A stretch of DNA of 64,000 bases from Siminovitchia acidinfaciens. Lineage in GTDB: Bacteria > Bacillota > Bacilli > Bacillales > Bacillaceae_C. Location: assembly GCF_003605385.1 (NCBI RefSeq), contig NZ_QYTV02000002.1:554425-618424 (forward strand), written 5' to 3'. The position numbers and the translations under genes are program-made. The notes under the pieces were generated by a model. It saw only the letters and a program-made list of their open reading frames with translations. It was not told the origin of the DNA and ran no database searches. This document shows, one piece after another, positions 1 to 8,251 of the stretch; the first letter of the stretch is position 1, and each line of letters opens with the position of its first letter.

Positions 1-1147
1 GCATTGTGGGTGTTATTAATACATCAATCGACTCAAAAGCATTGGTAAAATCGTTGATTAATCTTTGTCTTAGTTGCTGAGCCTTTAAGTAGTCGACAGC
101 GCTAGGCAGTTGGCCGAGTTCCAATAGAAGTCGTACATCTTCTCCAAAGTCCTGAGGGCGAAGCTTAAGATTAACATCGTGTATAGCACTAGCTTCTGGT
201 AAAATTGTGTTCATTTGGGTTATAGACAAATTTTTTAATTCCGGTATACTAATTGTTTTTACCTCGGCCCCCAACTCTATTAATTTATTAATTCCATCCC
301 GAACTGCCATTTCGATTTCAGAGTCAACATCATTCATGAAATATTCTTCATTAATTCCGATAACTACACCTTTAATATCTTCGGACAGGAAGTCAGAGTA
401 TTTTTCGGCAGGTATATTTGCTGATGCTGGATCTTTCCTATCATACCCAGCAATCGCCTCTAACAATATAGCTGCATCCCTAACTGTTTTCGTCATGGGC
501 CCAATATGATCAAGAGACCAAGCTAACGGAAAAGAGCCATATGTACTGACCCTTCCATATGTTGGCTTGAGACCGATAATTCCACATGCAGAGGAAGGTA
601 GTCGAATAGACCCTCCTGTATCGGTTCCTAAAGAAGCAATTGTCATATCTGCTGCAACAGCGGCTCCGGATCCTCCGCTGGAACCTCCTGGGATTCTTTC
701 TATATTCCATGGGTTGCGGCAAACTCCATAATGCTGATTGTTAGTGGTACCACCCCATGCATACTCATGCAAATTTAGTTTTCCGGTGAATATTACTCCA
801 GATTCTTTTAATTTTGACACAACAGTTGCATCAAATTCCGGTATAAAATCAGAATGGATTTTCGAGCCAAGAGTCGTAACTTCACCTTTAATATATAAAT
901 TATCTTTTAGGGCCATTGGAATACCATGAAGCGCCCCTCGATAATCTCCTCTTAAAATCTCTAATTCAGCTAGCTTTGCTGATTCTAGAGCAGTATCTGC
1001 TGTAACGTTAATAAAGGCGTTCAACTTAGAATTATGAGCTTCTATTCGTTGCAAAACTGACTTTGTTATTTCAACCGGTGATACTTGTTTTTTTTGAAGC
1101 AAAGGTGCTAATTCCTCAATGGTTTTTAATGCTAATTCTTCTATCAT
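1..1147 (-). CDS. Amidase-signature hydrolase (partial, runs off left edge)
   Basis: Amidase-signature serine hydrolase, missing its C-terminus beyond base 1. The translation from the ATG at 1147 reads MIEELALKTIEELAPLL and continues without a stop to the edge. The Ser-cisSer-Lys machinery is visible: a lysine in PMALKDN, the glycine/serine stretch PGGSSGGSGAAVA, and the nucleophile-bearing GTDTGGSIRLP. This family includes GatA, biuret/1-carboxybiuret hydrolases and general amidases; the sequence seen does not decide the substrate. The ATG overlaps the stop of a small upstream gene (ATGA, 1144-1147), suggesting translational coupling. Family assignment is secure; the amide substrate is unknown. 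Confidence 0.9.
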   Translation of the reverse strand, partial: MIEELALKTIEELAPLLQKKQVSPVEITKSVLQRIEAHNSKLNAFINVTADTALESAKLAELEILRGDYRGALHGIPMALKDNLYIKGEVTTLGSKIHSDFIPEFDATVVSKLKESGVIFTGKLNLHEYAWGGTTNNQHYGVCRNPWNIERIPGGSSGGSGAAVAADMTIASLGTDTGGSIRLPSSACGIIGLKPTYGRVSTYGSFPLAWSLDHIGPMTKTVRDAAILLEAIAGYDRKDPASANIPAEKYSDFLSEDIKGVVIGINEEYFMNDVDSEIEMAVRDGINKLIELGAEVKTISIPELKNLSITQMNTILPEASAIHDVNLKLRPQDFGEDVRLLLELGQLPSAVDYLKAQQLRQRLINDFTNAFESIDVLITPTM

Positions 1148-1323
1148 TTTGTACCTCTTATTGGAATATGACTTAAAGCAATTTTCGATTCACCAAGCTT
1201 TAGGATTTCAACAGTCTGATTTGATAAACTTATCTCTTCCCACTGCTTTACAAGAATGGCATGATCGTATTCAGATACCTCAATCCCTCTATACGCCAAA
1301 ATATCAGTAATTAGGTCCTTCAA
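1144..1323 (-). CDS. Small protein coupled to the amidase (59 aa, possible AtzG/GatC-like subunit)
   Basis: TTG start at 1323 preceded by a purine-rich AAGGGGGATGGA ribosome binding site. It encodes 59 residues beginning MKDLITDILAYRGIEVSEYD and ending PIRGTK, and its TGA overlaps the amidase ATG by four bases. The tight overlap argues that it is a real gene. Small acidic partners upstream of amidases are known (GatC for GatA; AtzG, DUF4089, for AtzE), and this protein has a similar size and position. I see no decisive motif, so the subunit role is inference from context. Confidence 0.6.
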   Translation of the reverse strand: MKDLITDILAYRGIEVSEYDHAILVKQWEEISLSNQTVEILKLGESKIALSHIPIRGTK

Positions 1324-1413
1324 AGTCCATCCCCCTTATTCCACTATTAGAAATATTCATTTTATTTATAAAGTAATTATTCTTTAAGTGTTTTAGATTA
1401 TATGGTCCGAGAG

Positions 1414-1548
1414 CTATACACTTTGTTTGATTTTCTTCTTTCCAAAGAACTCTTTGAACATTAAAACAAGCAATACGATATTGCTAACGCCCAAATAAAT
1501 CAATAATATCCATACTATTGAAACAAAAGTGGTTTCAGAAATTTGCAT
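1414..1548 (-). CDS. Small one-helix membrane protein next to the symporter (44 aa)
   Basis: The ATG at 1548 opens a 44-residue frame starting MQISETTFVS, with one hydrophobic helix (about residues 10-32) and a basic tail (KKKIKQSV). A GAGGTG motif lies about 11 bases upstream. It begins about 30 bases after the stop of the sodium:solute symporter on the same strand, and may be a small accessory subunit of that carrier. No family recognised; gene status rests on the start signal, the clear transmembrane segment and co-direction. Confidence 0.45.
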   Translation of the reverse strand: MQISETTFVSIVWILLIYLGVSNIVLLVLMFKEFFGKKKIKQSV

Positions 1549-1579
1549 ATAATCTAGCACCTCACAATTTTTTATTTGG

Positions 1580-3043
1580 TTATATCACTCTAGTTTCCAA
1601 TTGCTGCGGTTCTTCATTTTTAGGCCATAATAGACACCCAATTAATGGGATAACTCCTGAGATAGCATGAGTTATCCAATATCCTTGCCAGAGTGGAACA
1701 GGATTCTCTATAGCTCCGATTTCCGGTAGAAAAACAAAATATATTGAAGCTAAAATACCTATAATCATACCTAAAAATATGGCTCTAGTATTAATTCGTT
1801 TCATCAATATTGATATAACAAAAGGCCAAGTTATCGGTACAGCTAATGCTCCTATAGCATATGTGAAAAATAGGATTGAAAAATTTCCGGTACCAATAAA
1901 CGTCATCAATAGGCCAAAAAATAGTACAGATACCTTTGCAAGTCTAAGTACTTGTTTATCATTATATCCTTGAAGGCTTAAGAGTTTTTTTTGAAGGGGT
2001 TTAAAGATATCGTTTACAAAAATAGTTGAACAGGCACTTAAGCAAGTACTAACTGTCGAAAATATTGAAGCTAAAAGAATAACAACAACAAAATAAGTTA
2101 CCCAGGGAGGCATAAGTTTCAGAAATACCGCAGGCATTACCTCACTTCCCTGTAAATTTAATCCCTGAGCGAGACCAATCATTCCAATTATCCCCGCAAC
2201 ACAAGGTATCGGTACCCACAATAAAGTCGATCCTAAAATGAGCTTCGATTCTTCTCCTTGTTTAACAGCAAATACTTTTTGCCATACTTCCGAATTAATA
2301 AAAGTATACATAATGTAGCCACCCCAACTAATGAGAAGCCAGCCCGTAACCGTATCTTTACTTATAATCGTTGTCGCTGTGGGAACGCCTGAAGCAGCTA
2401 AGCCTTGGTATATAGCTGAAGGACCACCTACTTTAAATATTGTTATAGGCATAATAAGAATCAATAATATCACCATGGCTACTACTTGCACTGAACCAGT
2501 GATTATTGCAGCCCTTACTCCTCCAATGGCAATATAAATTGTAATAATGGCCCCGGCTATTATTACTGTTTGCCAATGAGACATTCCAAACATTGCATTC
2601 AGTATCAATCCCACCGCCATTATATTAACAACACCAAAGAAAAACATTTGGGCAATCGCGACAAAAGTAAAAATGGCATGTCCCTTGCTCCCAATTCTTT
2701 TACCAACTATTTCAGGAAAGGTACTCGCATTTGGCATCATCTGTCTTGCCCTTTTGATTACTGGAATACCAATTACAGCTGAAATTGGTAAAATAGCTGC
2801 ATAAGTCCAAAGAGCTGTAGCGCCAAACTGATATCCCCCTTCTGCAGAACCAAGTAATGTTGATGCCCATATCCAAGTTGCCATTAATGAAGCCATAGCC
2901 ATAATGTTTGAAACACTTTCCCTTGCCGTCATAAAATCATCAGAAGTCTTGGAACCTTTTTGATTGAACCATATGGCTAATGGAATCATTACTATGGCTG
3001 AAATAATCAGAACAGCAAAGCCACCAATAGGATTTAATTGCAT
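1580..3043 (-). CDS. Sodium:solute symporter (SSS family)
   Basis: A 487-residue integral membrane protein of the SSS/SLC5 family, which imports solutes with Na+. About 13 hydrophobic helices run through the sequence. The family-typical stretch TARESVSNIMAMASLMATWIWASTL is near residues 38-62, and the loop GGYQFGATALWTYA follows. I chose the ATG at 3043 (MQLNPIGGFAVLI) because AGGAGGG lies seven bases upstream; an in-frame ATG 54 bases further out has no such site. It lies between the amidase unit and a truncated diiron gene copy, so it may import the substrate of one of the neighbouring catabolic clusters. The transported compound cannot be read from the sequence. Confidence 0.9.
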   Translation of the reverse strand: MQLNPIGGFAVLIISAIVMIPLAIWFNQKGSKTSDDFMTARESVSNIMAMASLMATWIWASTLLGSAEGGYQFGATALWTYAAILPISAVIGIPVIKRARQMMPNASTFPEIVGKRIGSKGHAIFTFVAIAQMFFFGVVNIMAVGLILNAMFGMSHWQTVIIAGAIITIYIAIGGVRAAIITGSVQVVAMVILLILIMPITIFKVGGPSAIYQGLAASGVPTATTIISKDTVTGWLLISWGGYIMYTFINSEVWQKVFAVKQGEESKLILGSTLLWVPIPCVAGIIGMIGLAQGLNLQGSEVMPAVFLKLMPPWVTYFVVVILLASIFSTVSTCLSACSTIFVNDIFKPLQKKLLSLQGYNDKQVLRLAKVSVLFFGLLMTFIGTGNFSILFFTYAIGALAVPITWPFVISILMKRINTRAIFLGMIIGILASIYFVFLPEIGAIENPVPLWQGYWITHAISGVIPLIGCLLWPKNEEPQQLETRVI

Positions 3044-3326
3044 ATTGAAATCCCTCCTATATTCCTCTTCTACGATACTCGTAAATTCATACCTCATTAC
3101 ATGGGACGTCTCTAGGACGTTCCGGAAAATTCAATTTACATCAACCAAGTAACTATTCCAACTGAAGTAAGCTCCATTTTAAAATTTTATTTACTTGTTA
3201 AATTCTTAATAATATCACCTTCAGATGAATAACTAATATATGTAATTATTAGTTTTTAAAGGTTTAAGATTTACTAGATTTTATGCCTGCATCTTCTTAA
3301 TAGTCAACAACATATAGTAAGCGGTT

Positions 3327-3404
3327 TCAAAAATGTTCTTCTATAAAAGCCATCAGTTCTTGTTTGATTTCGTTAAATTCTGTCCAAAATTGTTCTTCTG
3401 TCAT
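3327..3404 (-). pseudogene. Truncated duplicate of the diiron protein gene at 22355-23011 (25 codons)
   Basis: An AGGAGG site followed by an ATG at 3404 opens a 25-codon frame whose first 18 residues, MTEEQFWTEFNEIKQELM, differ at one position from the start of the diiron protein at 22355-23011 (MTEEQFWTEFNGIKQELM). It then diverges and stops at 3327. The third-base differences show an old duplication, not an assembly artefact. The rest of the gene is gone, so this is best read as a remnant, although it kept its ribosome binding site and could still make a peptide. The rest of the gap 3044-3548 holds nothing recognisable. Confidence 0.75.
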
Positions 3405-3548
3405 TTTCCACTCCTCCTATAATTATTAAAAGAATTGAAAAGGAATATTTCCATAATTGGATATTATTATAAAATTTTGCAATTGTCAACATTTTGTTTA
3501 CTATTAAAATAGGTTGAATTTTCTATGTATGTAATCGCTATTTCATGG

Positions 3549-4550
3549 TTAATCTCTTTTTCCAATCGGGTTTTTATCAGCTTTGAAAGTTATATCGGCA
3601 TCTTTTCGGGCTTCTTCCAAAATCTGCATGACGGACCGGCTGTGATTCAATAGTTCATAACAACGATTAATATTTTTTGTTTGAAGGATTTTGTTGAATT
3701 CAACTACTTCATAGAACAAAATATTCTCATTGTCTTGAGCATCTAACCGGACCTCTCCTTCTCTCGTGTGCATATACACCTTACTGCAGCCATTTGGGCC
3801 ATTTTCAACGTGTATATAGCCTTTCTCTCCTTGAATTAAAATAAAGCTTAATCCATGCGTATCCTTGCTTCCCATGCATTCCGCAATCATTTCAGGGTAT
3901 TCCATTACCACTACACCTGAAGTATCAATGCCGTTTGCATGTTTATTTGCGATGTAATTTACTGCTTTTGGACGGCCAAAAAGACGAGTGACGAAGTGAA
4001 GATTATAAACATTGATATCTGCCAAAGCACCTCCTGAAAATTCAGGATTGAAAACATTAGGTGTTTCACCATTAAGAAGCAATTCATATCTGCTCGAATA
4101 CTGGCTGTAATTACATTGAACAAGTTTAATTCGACCAATCCTGTCCAGATTTTTTTTTACAAGTTTAAAATTAGGTAAATGAATGGTTGTTATTGCTTCA
4201 AACAGCATTAACCCTTTATCTATGGCATAATTTATTAAACTTTCGGCCTCTCTTAATGTTGACGTGAAGGGTTTTTCACAGATTACGTGTTTTTCGAATT
4301 GGAGTGCTTGATACGCTTGCTCATAATGCAAATTATTTGGAGAGGCAATATAAATCACATCAATTTGAGAATTAGAAAGCATAGCTTCCAAATTGGTATA
4401 AATATTGTCGACATTGTATTTTTTAGCCAATGCTCTTGCTCTACCTTCCTCGCGGGTATACATGGCTATACACTTATTTCCTTCCACTTGCTGTAAGGCA
4501 GAAAGAAACCTGTCCACAATCCATCCTGTTCCAATGGTCGCATAATTCAT
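3549..4550 (-). CDS. Gfo/Idh/MocA-family NAD(P)-dependent oxidoreductase
   Basis: A 333-residue oxidoreductase. The N-terminal Rossmann fold opens with the dinucleotide motif ATIGTGWIVDRF, and the EKP lysine motif (HVICEKPFTS) sits near residue 95; both are typical of the Gfo/Idh/MocA family, which oxidises sugars, inositols and related polyols. The ATG at 4550 is preferred because CGGAG is eight bases upstream; the GTG at 4559 is too close to that site. The gene lies just downstream of hxlB with a gap of about 150 bases and may be co-transcribed with it. The substrate is unknown. Confidence 0.85.
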   Translation of the reverse strand: MNYATIGTGWIVDRFLSALQQVEGNKCIAMYTREEGRARALAKKYNVDNIYTNLEAMLSNSQIDVIYIASPNNLHYEQAYQALQFEKHVICEKPFTSTLREAESLINYAIDKGLMLFEAITTIHLPNFKLVKKNLDRIGRIKLVQCNYSQYSSRYELLLNGETPNVFNPEFSGGALADINVYNLHFVTRLFGRPKAVNYIANKHANGIDTSGVVVMEYPEMIAECMGSKDTHGLSFILIQGEKGYIHVENGPNGCSKVYMHTREGEVRLDAQDNENILFYEVVEFNKILQTKNINRCYELLNHSRSVMQILEEARKDADITFKADKNPIGKRD

Positions 4551-4697
4551 TTTACACACTCCGTTTCATTTCTCGCTCCCTACTGCTATTTGCAACCAAT
4601 TCTTATTTATCGATGATCCTGTAGGATTATTCTAAATCCAATGGCCAAGGCTTTAGAAAGCACTTGGCCATTTAATTATGATTTGAAAAAGGTACGG

Positions 4698-5255
4698 TTA
4701 CTCCAAATTCGCATGCCTTCCAAACATAGTCGTAGAATCCAATCCCTTTTTATCCATGAACCTCAAAATGACTGCGTCAAAGAACACTAAAAGGGACTGC
4801 TCGAACAACGAACCCATCGGTTGGATTGTTCTATTCTCACTCTCGGTCTCCGATTTTACTTGGGCAGGGATCTTGATTGCCACGTCAGCCAGACGCCCGA
4901 TCGTCGAATCTGGAGCAATGGTAATCAGTGCAATTGTCGCTCCAATGTCTTTCGCTTTCTCGGCCATCGACACAAGGCTTTTCGTTTCGCCCGAACCAGA
5001 GCCTACAATTAAAATATCGTCTTTTTCCAAATTAGGGGTAATTGTTTCCCCGACAACATAAGCATCAATTCCCATGTGCATCATCCGCATGGCAAAAGAT
5101 TTGGCCATCAATCCCGATCTACCGGCCCCTGCAACAAAGACTTTTTTAGCTTCAATGATGCGGTTGACAAGCTTTTCTGCCTCATCATCAAGCATTAGGC
5201 TGGCGGTACGCTGCAATTCTTCAATAATTTCATTTACATATTGAGTTGTTTGCAT
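4698..5255 (-). CDS. hxlB: 6-phospho-3-hexuloisomerase (PHI)
   Basis: A 185-residue SIS-domain isomerase that converts D-arabino-3-hexulose 6-phosphate to fructose 6-phosphate, the second step of the ribulose monophosphate pathway for formaldehyde fixation. The sugar-phosphate-binding signature VFVAGAGRSGLMAKSFAMR is near residues 40-58, and GSGSGETKSLV near 88-98. The length equals that of B. subtilis HxlB. The ATG at 5255 has AAGGCG upstream; an alternative TTG lies one codon earlier. It follows hxlA by 13 bases, so both are in one operon driven from the element at 5960-6026. Confidence 0.95.
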   Translation of the reverse strand: MQTTQYVNEIIEELQRTASLMLDDEAEKLVNRIIEAKKVFVAGAGRSGLMAKSFAMRMMHMGIDAYVVGETITPNLEKDDILIVGSGSGETKSLVSMAEKAKDIGATIALITIAPDSTIGRLADVAIKIPAQVKSETESENRTIQPMGSLFEQSLLVFFDAVILRFMDKKGLDSTTMFGRHANLE

Positions 5256-5268
5256 CAATGTCGCCTTC

Positions 5269-5910
5269 TTATGCCAATACTTTTTCTTTGATTAGTTTTT
5301 TCATTTCAGCAGCCGCAGCCTTTTTATCTTCCTGTCCTGTAATTCCGCCGCCCACAATGACAAGATCCGGCTCAGCGTCAACCACTTGTGGAAGTGTATC
5401 CAGTATGATTCCGCCAGCGATTGCTGTTTTTGCATTTTTCACAACGTTTTTAATAACTTTGAGCTGTTCGAATGGATTTTGCCCGGCTGCCTGGCCATCG
5501 TATCCTGTGTGCACGCAGATATAGTCGACACCTAATTCGTCAATTTCTTTCGCACGCTGTTCCAAGTTTGGCACATTGATCATATCAACAAGAATTTCTG
5601 TGCCATGCTTCTTTGCTTCTTCCACAGCACCCTTGATTGTAATATCGTCAGTTGCTCCAAGAATTGTCACAATGTCAGCGCCTGCCTGGGAAGCATTCAT
5701 TACTTCATAGGCGCCCGCATCCATTACTTTCACATCAGCCAAAACTGTCATATTTGGAAAAGCATCTTTGATTTCTTTAACTGCTTTATGCCCTTCTTTA
5801 TTAATGATGGGTGTACCGATTTCCACAATATCAACATGTTCTTCTACCTCTTTTACCAATTCCTTTGCTTCCGGAATATTAACCAAGTCTAATGCCAATT
5901 GAAGTTGCAT
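5269..5910 (-). CDS. hxlA: 3-hexulose-6-phosphate synthase (HPS)
   Basis: A 213-residue TIM-barrel enzyme of the orotidine-monophosphate decarboxylase superfamily. It condenses formaldehyde with ribulose 5-phosphate to give 3-hexulose 6-phosphate. The sequence starts MQLQLALDLVNIPEAKEL; the superfamily D-x-K-x-x-D motif is visible in TVLADVKVMDAGAYE, as is the late phosphate-binding loop (DLVIVGGGITGQEDK). The ATG at 5910 follows AAGGAGTGGAG; an upstream in-frame start would overlap the promoter. First gene of hxlAB, with an HxlR-type box upstream. Confidence 0.95.
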   Translation of the reverse strand: MQLQLALDLVNIPEAKELVKEVEEHVDIVEIGTPIINKEGHKAVKEIKDAFPNMTVLADVKVMDAGAYEVMNASQAGADIVTILGATDDITIKGAVEEAKKHGTEILVDMINVPNLEQRAKEIDELGVDYICVHTGYDGQAAGQNPFEQLKVIKNVVKNAKTAIAGGIILDTLPQVVDAEPDLVIVGGGITGQEDKKAAAAEMKKLIKEKVLA

Positions 5911-5959
5911 AAATACTCCACTCCTTAAGAATTTTTTGATAAATTTGAATCTGACTATC

Positions 5960-5988
5960 ATTCTAGAGGAGGTTATTATAAAAAAGAA
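5960..5988 (-). promoter_or_regulatory. Candidate hxlA promoter
   Basis: On the minus strand TTCTTT (-35, 5988-5983) is followed after exactly 17 bases by TAGAAT (-10, 5965-5960), about 50 bases before the hxlA ATG. The poor -35 box directly next to the 40-bp conserved element fits activator-dependent initiation. The zwf promoter has the same geometry. Confidence 0.6.
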
Positions 5989-6026
5989 GTACGCACTTTA
6001 TTTTCAGATAGTTACCGTAAGTATAC
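5987..6026 (-). promoter_or_regulatory. Probable HxlR-binding element, hxlAB copy
   Basis: A 40-bp element that reads GTATACTTAC...GTGCGTACTT on the minus strand. It matches the element at 6518-6557 at 33 of 40 positions and overlaps the -35 box by two bases, exactly as in the other copy. HxlR of B. subtilis is known to activate hxlAB in response to formaldehyde by binding just upstream of the promoter. The assignment to HxlR is inference from position and gene content. Confidence 0.75.
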
Positions 6027-6138
6027 CGTAAATAGGATAAACTTTGCCATACCAATGGTTTGCATTGTATAAATCCGTTGAATTTCTCATCTCATTTTCT
6101 TCTCTCTGCATTTTTCAAAAGATATTTCTACCAAAAAT

Positions 6139-6492
6139 CTAAATCTCTACTGTCGTAGTTTCACAAGTGGACTTTATATAATTCTTTCCCCATTTATACA
6201 TAACTTCTAAAACTGGTAATAAAGATTGCCCATGTTCCGTCAGTGAATATTCTACTTTCGGAGGTACAACCGGGTACACCTTCCGATGGATAATTAAATC
6301 ATCCTCTAGCTCCCTCAGTTGATGGACAAGCACCCTTTGCGAAATCCCTGGCATAAGCGCTTTCAATTCATTAAATCTTTTGGTTCCTTCATTGCCAAGA
6401 TGCCATAAAATCAACATTTTCCATTTCCCGCCTATTACAGCAAGCGTAAGTTCTTTCTCACAATTGAAAGATGTTTTACAAAGTCGTGCCAA
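6139..6492 (-). CDS. hxlR: HxlR-type winged-helix activator of the formaldehyde genes
   Basis: A 117-residue MarR/HxlR-family regulator. The conserved HxlR core [22 protein letters not shown] includes the cysteine that reacts in formaldehyde sensing in this family, and it is followed by the winged-helix segment ([19 protein letters not shown]) and [16 protein letters not shown] chose the TTG at 6492 ([11 protein letters not shown]) because AAAGGAG lies eight bases upstream; a GTG at 6513 is in frame but that ribosome binding site would fall inside the gene. It lies between hxlAB, on the same strand, and the divergent zwf operon, each preceded by a matching box. In B. subtilis hxlR sits divergently next to hxlAB. 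Confidence 0.92.
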   Translation of the reverse strand: MARLCKTSFNCEKELTLAVIGGKWKMLILWHLGNEGTKRFNELKALMPGISQRVLVHQLRELEDDLIIHRKVYPVVPPKVEYSLTEHGQSLLPVLEVMYKWGKNYIKSTCETTTVEI

Positions 6493-6517
6493 ATTCTTCA
6501 CTCCTTTTTTCACGATA

Positions 6518-6557
6518 GTATACTTATTGTCACTATTTGAGAAAAAAGTGCATACTT
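6518..6557 (+). promoter_or_regulatory. Probable HxlR-binding element, zwf operon copy
   Basis: A 40-bp element beginning GTATACTTAT and ending GTGCATACTT, 33/40 identical to the copy in front of hxlA (5987-6026, opposite strand). It lies between hxlR and zwf and ends two bases into the zwf -35 box. It puts the oxidative pentose-phosphate genes under the same control as hxlAB and may also affect hxlR itself. Confidence 0.75.
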
Positions 6558-6584
6558 ACAAATACTAATTATACACGTTATACT
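6556..6584 (+). promoter_or_regulatory. Candidate zwf promoter
   Basis: TTACAA (-35, 6556-6561), a 17-base spacer and TATACT (-10, 6579-6584), about 45 bases before the zwf ATG. The -35 box touches the conserved 40-bp element, in the same arrangement as at hxlA. Confidence 0.6.
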
Positions 6585-6629
6585 GAGTTTAGTATAGGCA
6601 GTATAGGAAATATCAAAGGAGGGTTATAT

Positions 6630-8153
6630 ATGTCGATGACTGTTTCACAAGAATCCCCAACAGGAGCTGCCAATTCTAATGCGACTAAAGGAAATGAAAA
6701 GTTAGACTCCATGACCTTTGTTTTGTTTGGAGCAACAGGTGATTTAGCGAAACGGAAAATCTTTCCTACTTTATATAATTTATTTTTGGATAACAAATTA
6801 CCTGATCCCTTTGCAGTTATCGCATTAGGTAGAAAGAATTTCTCCTCTCAAGCATTTCGTTTACATGTGTTGGAATCGCTTAAAATTTTTTCGCGCAGAT
6901 TTCCAGAAAATACAGACAGTACTGAAACTTTTCTTCAAATGATTCATTATCATTCATTGAATGCCACTGATAATCAAGGATACTTAAAATTGGTTGACTA
7001 TATTAAACATTTGGAAACAGTATTGAGGATTCCAGAAAACCGGTTGTTTTATCTATCGATGGCCCCTGAATTTATAGATACTGTAACATCTAATATTAAA
7101 AAAAGCGGTTTAGATTCCATAAATGGATGGAAACGCCTGGTCATTGAAAAGCCTTTCGGTTTTGATTTATCTTCGGCACAGAATTTGAATAATAAACTGG
7201 GTAACGCTTTCGATGAAGCTGAAATTTATCGAATTGATCATTATTTAGGGAAATCGATGGTCCAAAACCTTGAGGTCTTGAAGTTTGCCAACCCCATGTT
7301 TCAAGATATATGGAACAAGGAAAATATATCTAATGTTCAAATTACGGCCAGTGAAACGGTTGGCGTCGAAGAAAGAGCAGATTATTACGATCAAGCTGGA
7401 GCCATCCGCGATATGTTTCAAAATCACATGCTGCAGATACTGATGATGACAGCGATGCAGCAGCCAAAAAAACTTAATTCTAAAGAAATTAGAAAAGAAA
7501 AGTTGAAAGTCATGGAAGCCCTCCAGCCTTTGCAAAAGGAGAACATTTGTTCAAGCATCATTCGTGGGCAATATGAAGCGGGTGCAATAAATGGAATTCC
7601 TGTTAAAGGCTATAGAGAAGAGCCTGGGGTCGAAAGTCTTTCAAAAAATGATACTTTTATTGCCGCCAAAGTATTAATTAATCATCCTGCCTGGTATGGA
7701 GTTCCTTTCTATATCCGGACCGGAAAAAGAATGAAAGAAAAATCAACTCGCATTGTAATTGAGTTCAAGAAAAAGCTGTCGATTGTTGATGCGAAAGACA
7801 GTGACAAGACCATACCTAACTTATTAACCATCGAAGTCAACAAAGAAGGCATATCCCTGCAATTAAACATAAAGAACCCAGAGACAAACAAGATTGAACC
7901 TGCTTCGTTTTCGTTTTCCGCTAATAATGGTAATACGCCAGCCGAATATGAGCTACTTCTCTACGATGTATTTCGAGGGAATTCAACTTTTTTTGCTCAT
8001 TGGAAAGAAGTTGAACTGGCTTGGAAATGGGTGCAGCCGGCTTTGGAAGCTTTTGAAAAGAGCGATTGCCCCCTCCATACTTATCCCGCTGGGTCACTAG
8101 GACCGGTGGCGGCTGATCAATTGCTTAAACATGATGGGTTTAAATGGTGGTAA
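6630..8153 (+). CDS. zwf: Glucose-6-phosphate 1-dehydrogenase
   Basis: A 507-residue enzyme that oxidises glucose 6-phosphate to 6-phosphogluconolactone with NADP+. The N-terminal cofactor loop VLFGATGDLAKRK and the active-site motif RIDHYLGKSMVQN are both intact. The ATG at 6630 follows AAAGGAGGG; the longer frame upstream would run through the promoter. It heads the zwf-pgi-gnd-cyclase operon. With hxlAB, these enzymes form the dissimilatory RuMP cycle, where formaldehyde carbon leaves as CO2 at the Gnd step and two NADPH are made per turn. Confidence 0.95.
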   Translation: MSMTVSQESPTGAANSNATKGNEKLDSMTFVLFGATGDLAKRKIFPTLYNLFLDNKLPDPFAVIALGRKNFSSQAFRLHVLESLKIFSRRFPENTDSTETFLQMIHYHSLNATDNQGYLKLVDYIKHLETVLRIPENRLFYLSMAPEFIDTVTSNIKKSGLDSINGWKRLVIEKPFGFDLSSAQNLNNKLGNAFDEAEIYRIDHYLGKSMVQNLEVLKFANPMFQDIWNKENISNVQITASETVGVEERADYYDQAGAIRDMFQNHMLQILMMTAMQQPKKLNSKEIRKEKLKVMEALQPLQKENICSSIIRGQYEAGAINGIPVKGYREEPGVESLSKNDTFIAAKVLINHPAWYGVPFYIRTGKRMKEKSTRIVIEFKKKLSIVDAKDSDKTIPNLLTIEVNKEGISLQLNIKNPETNKIEPASFSFSANNGNTPAEYELLLYDVFRGNSTFFAHWKEVELAWKWVQPALEAFEKSDCPLHTYPAGSLGPVAADQLLKHDGFKWW

Positions 8154-8251
8154 ATATCATAATTTTTTATTTTATTTTCGGTATATAAACAGTATTTTTC
8201 CTATTGTTGAATAAAAAACTTGATTTTCAGTAAATGAAAGGAGAAAAATTC

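Noticed and set aside
510-722. A 70-residue minus-strand frame
   Set aside because: It is another reading frame of the amidase gene, whose own frame has intact catalytic motifs.
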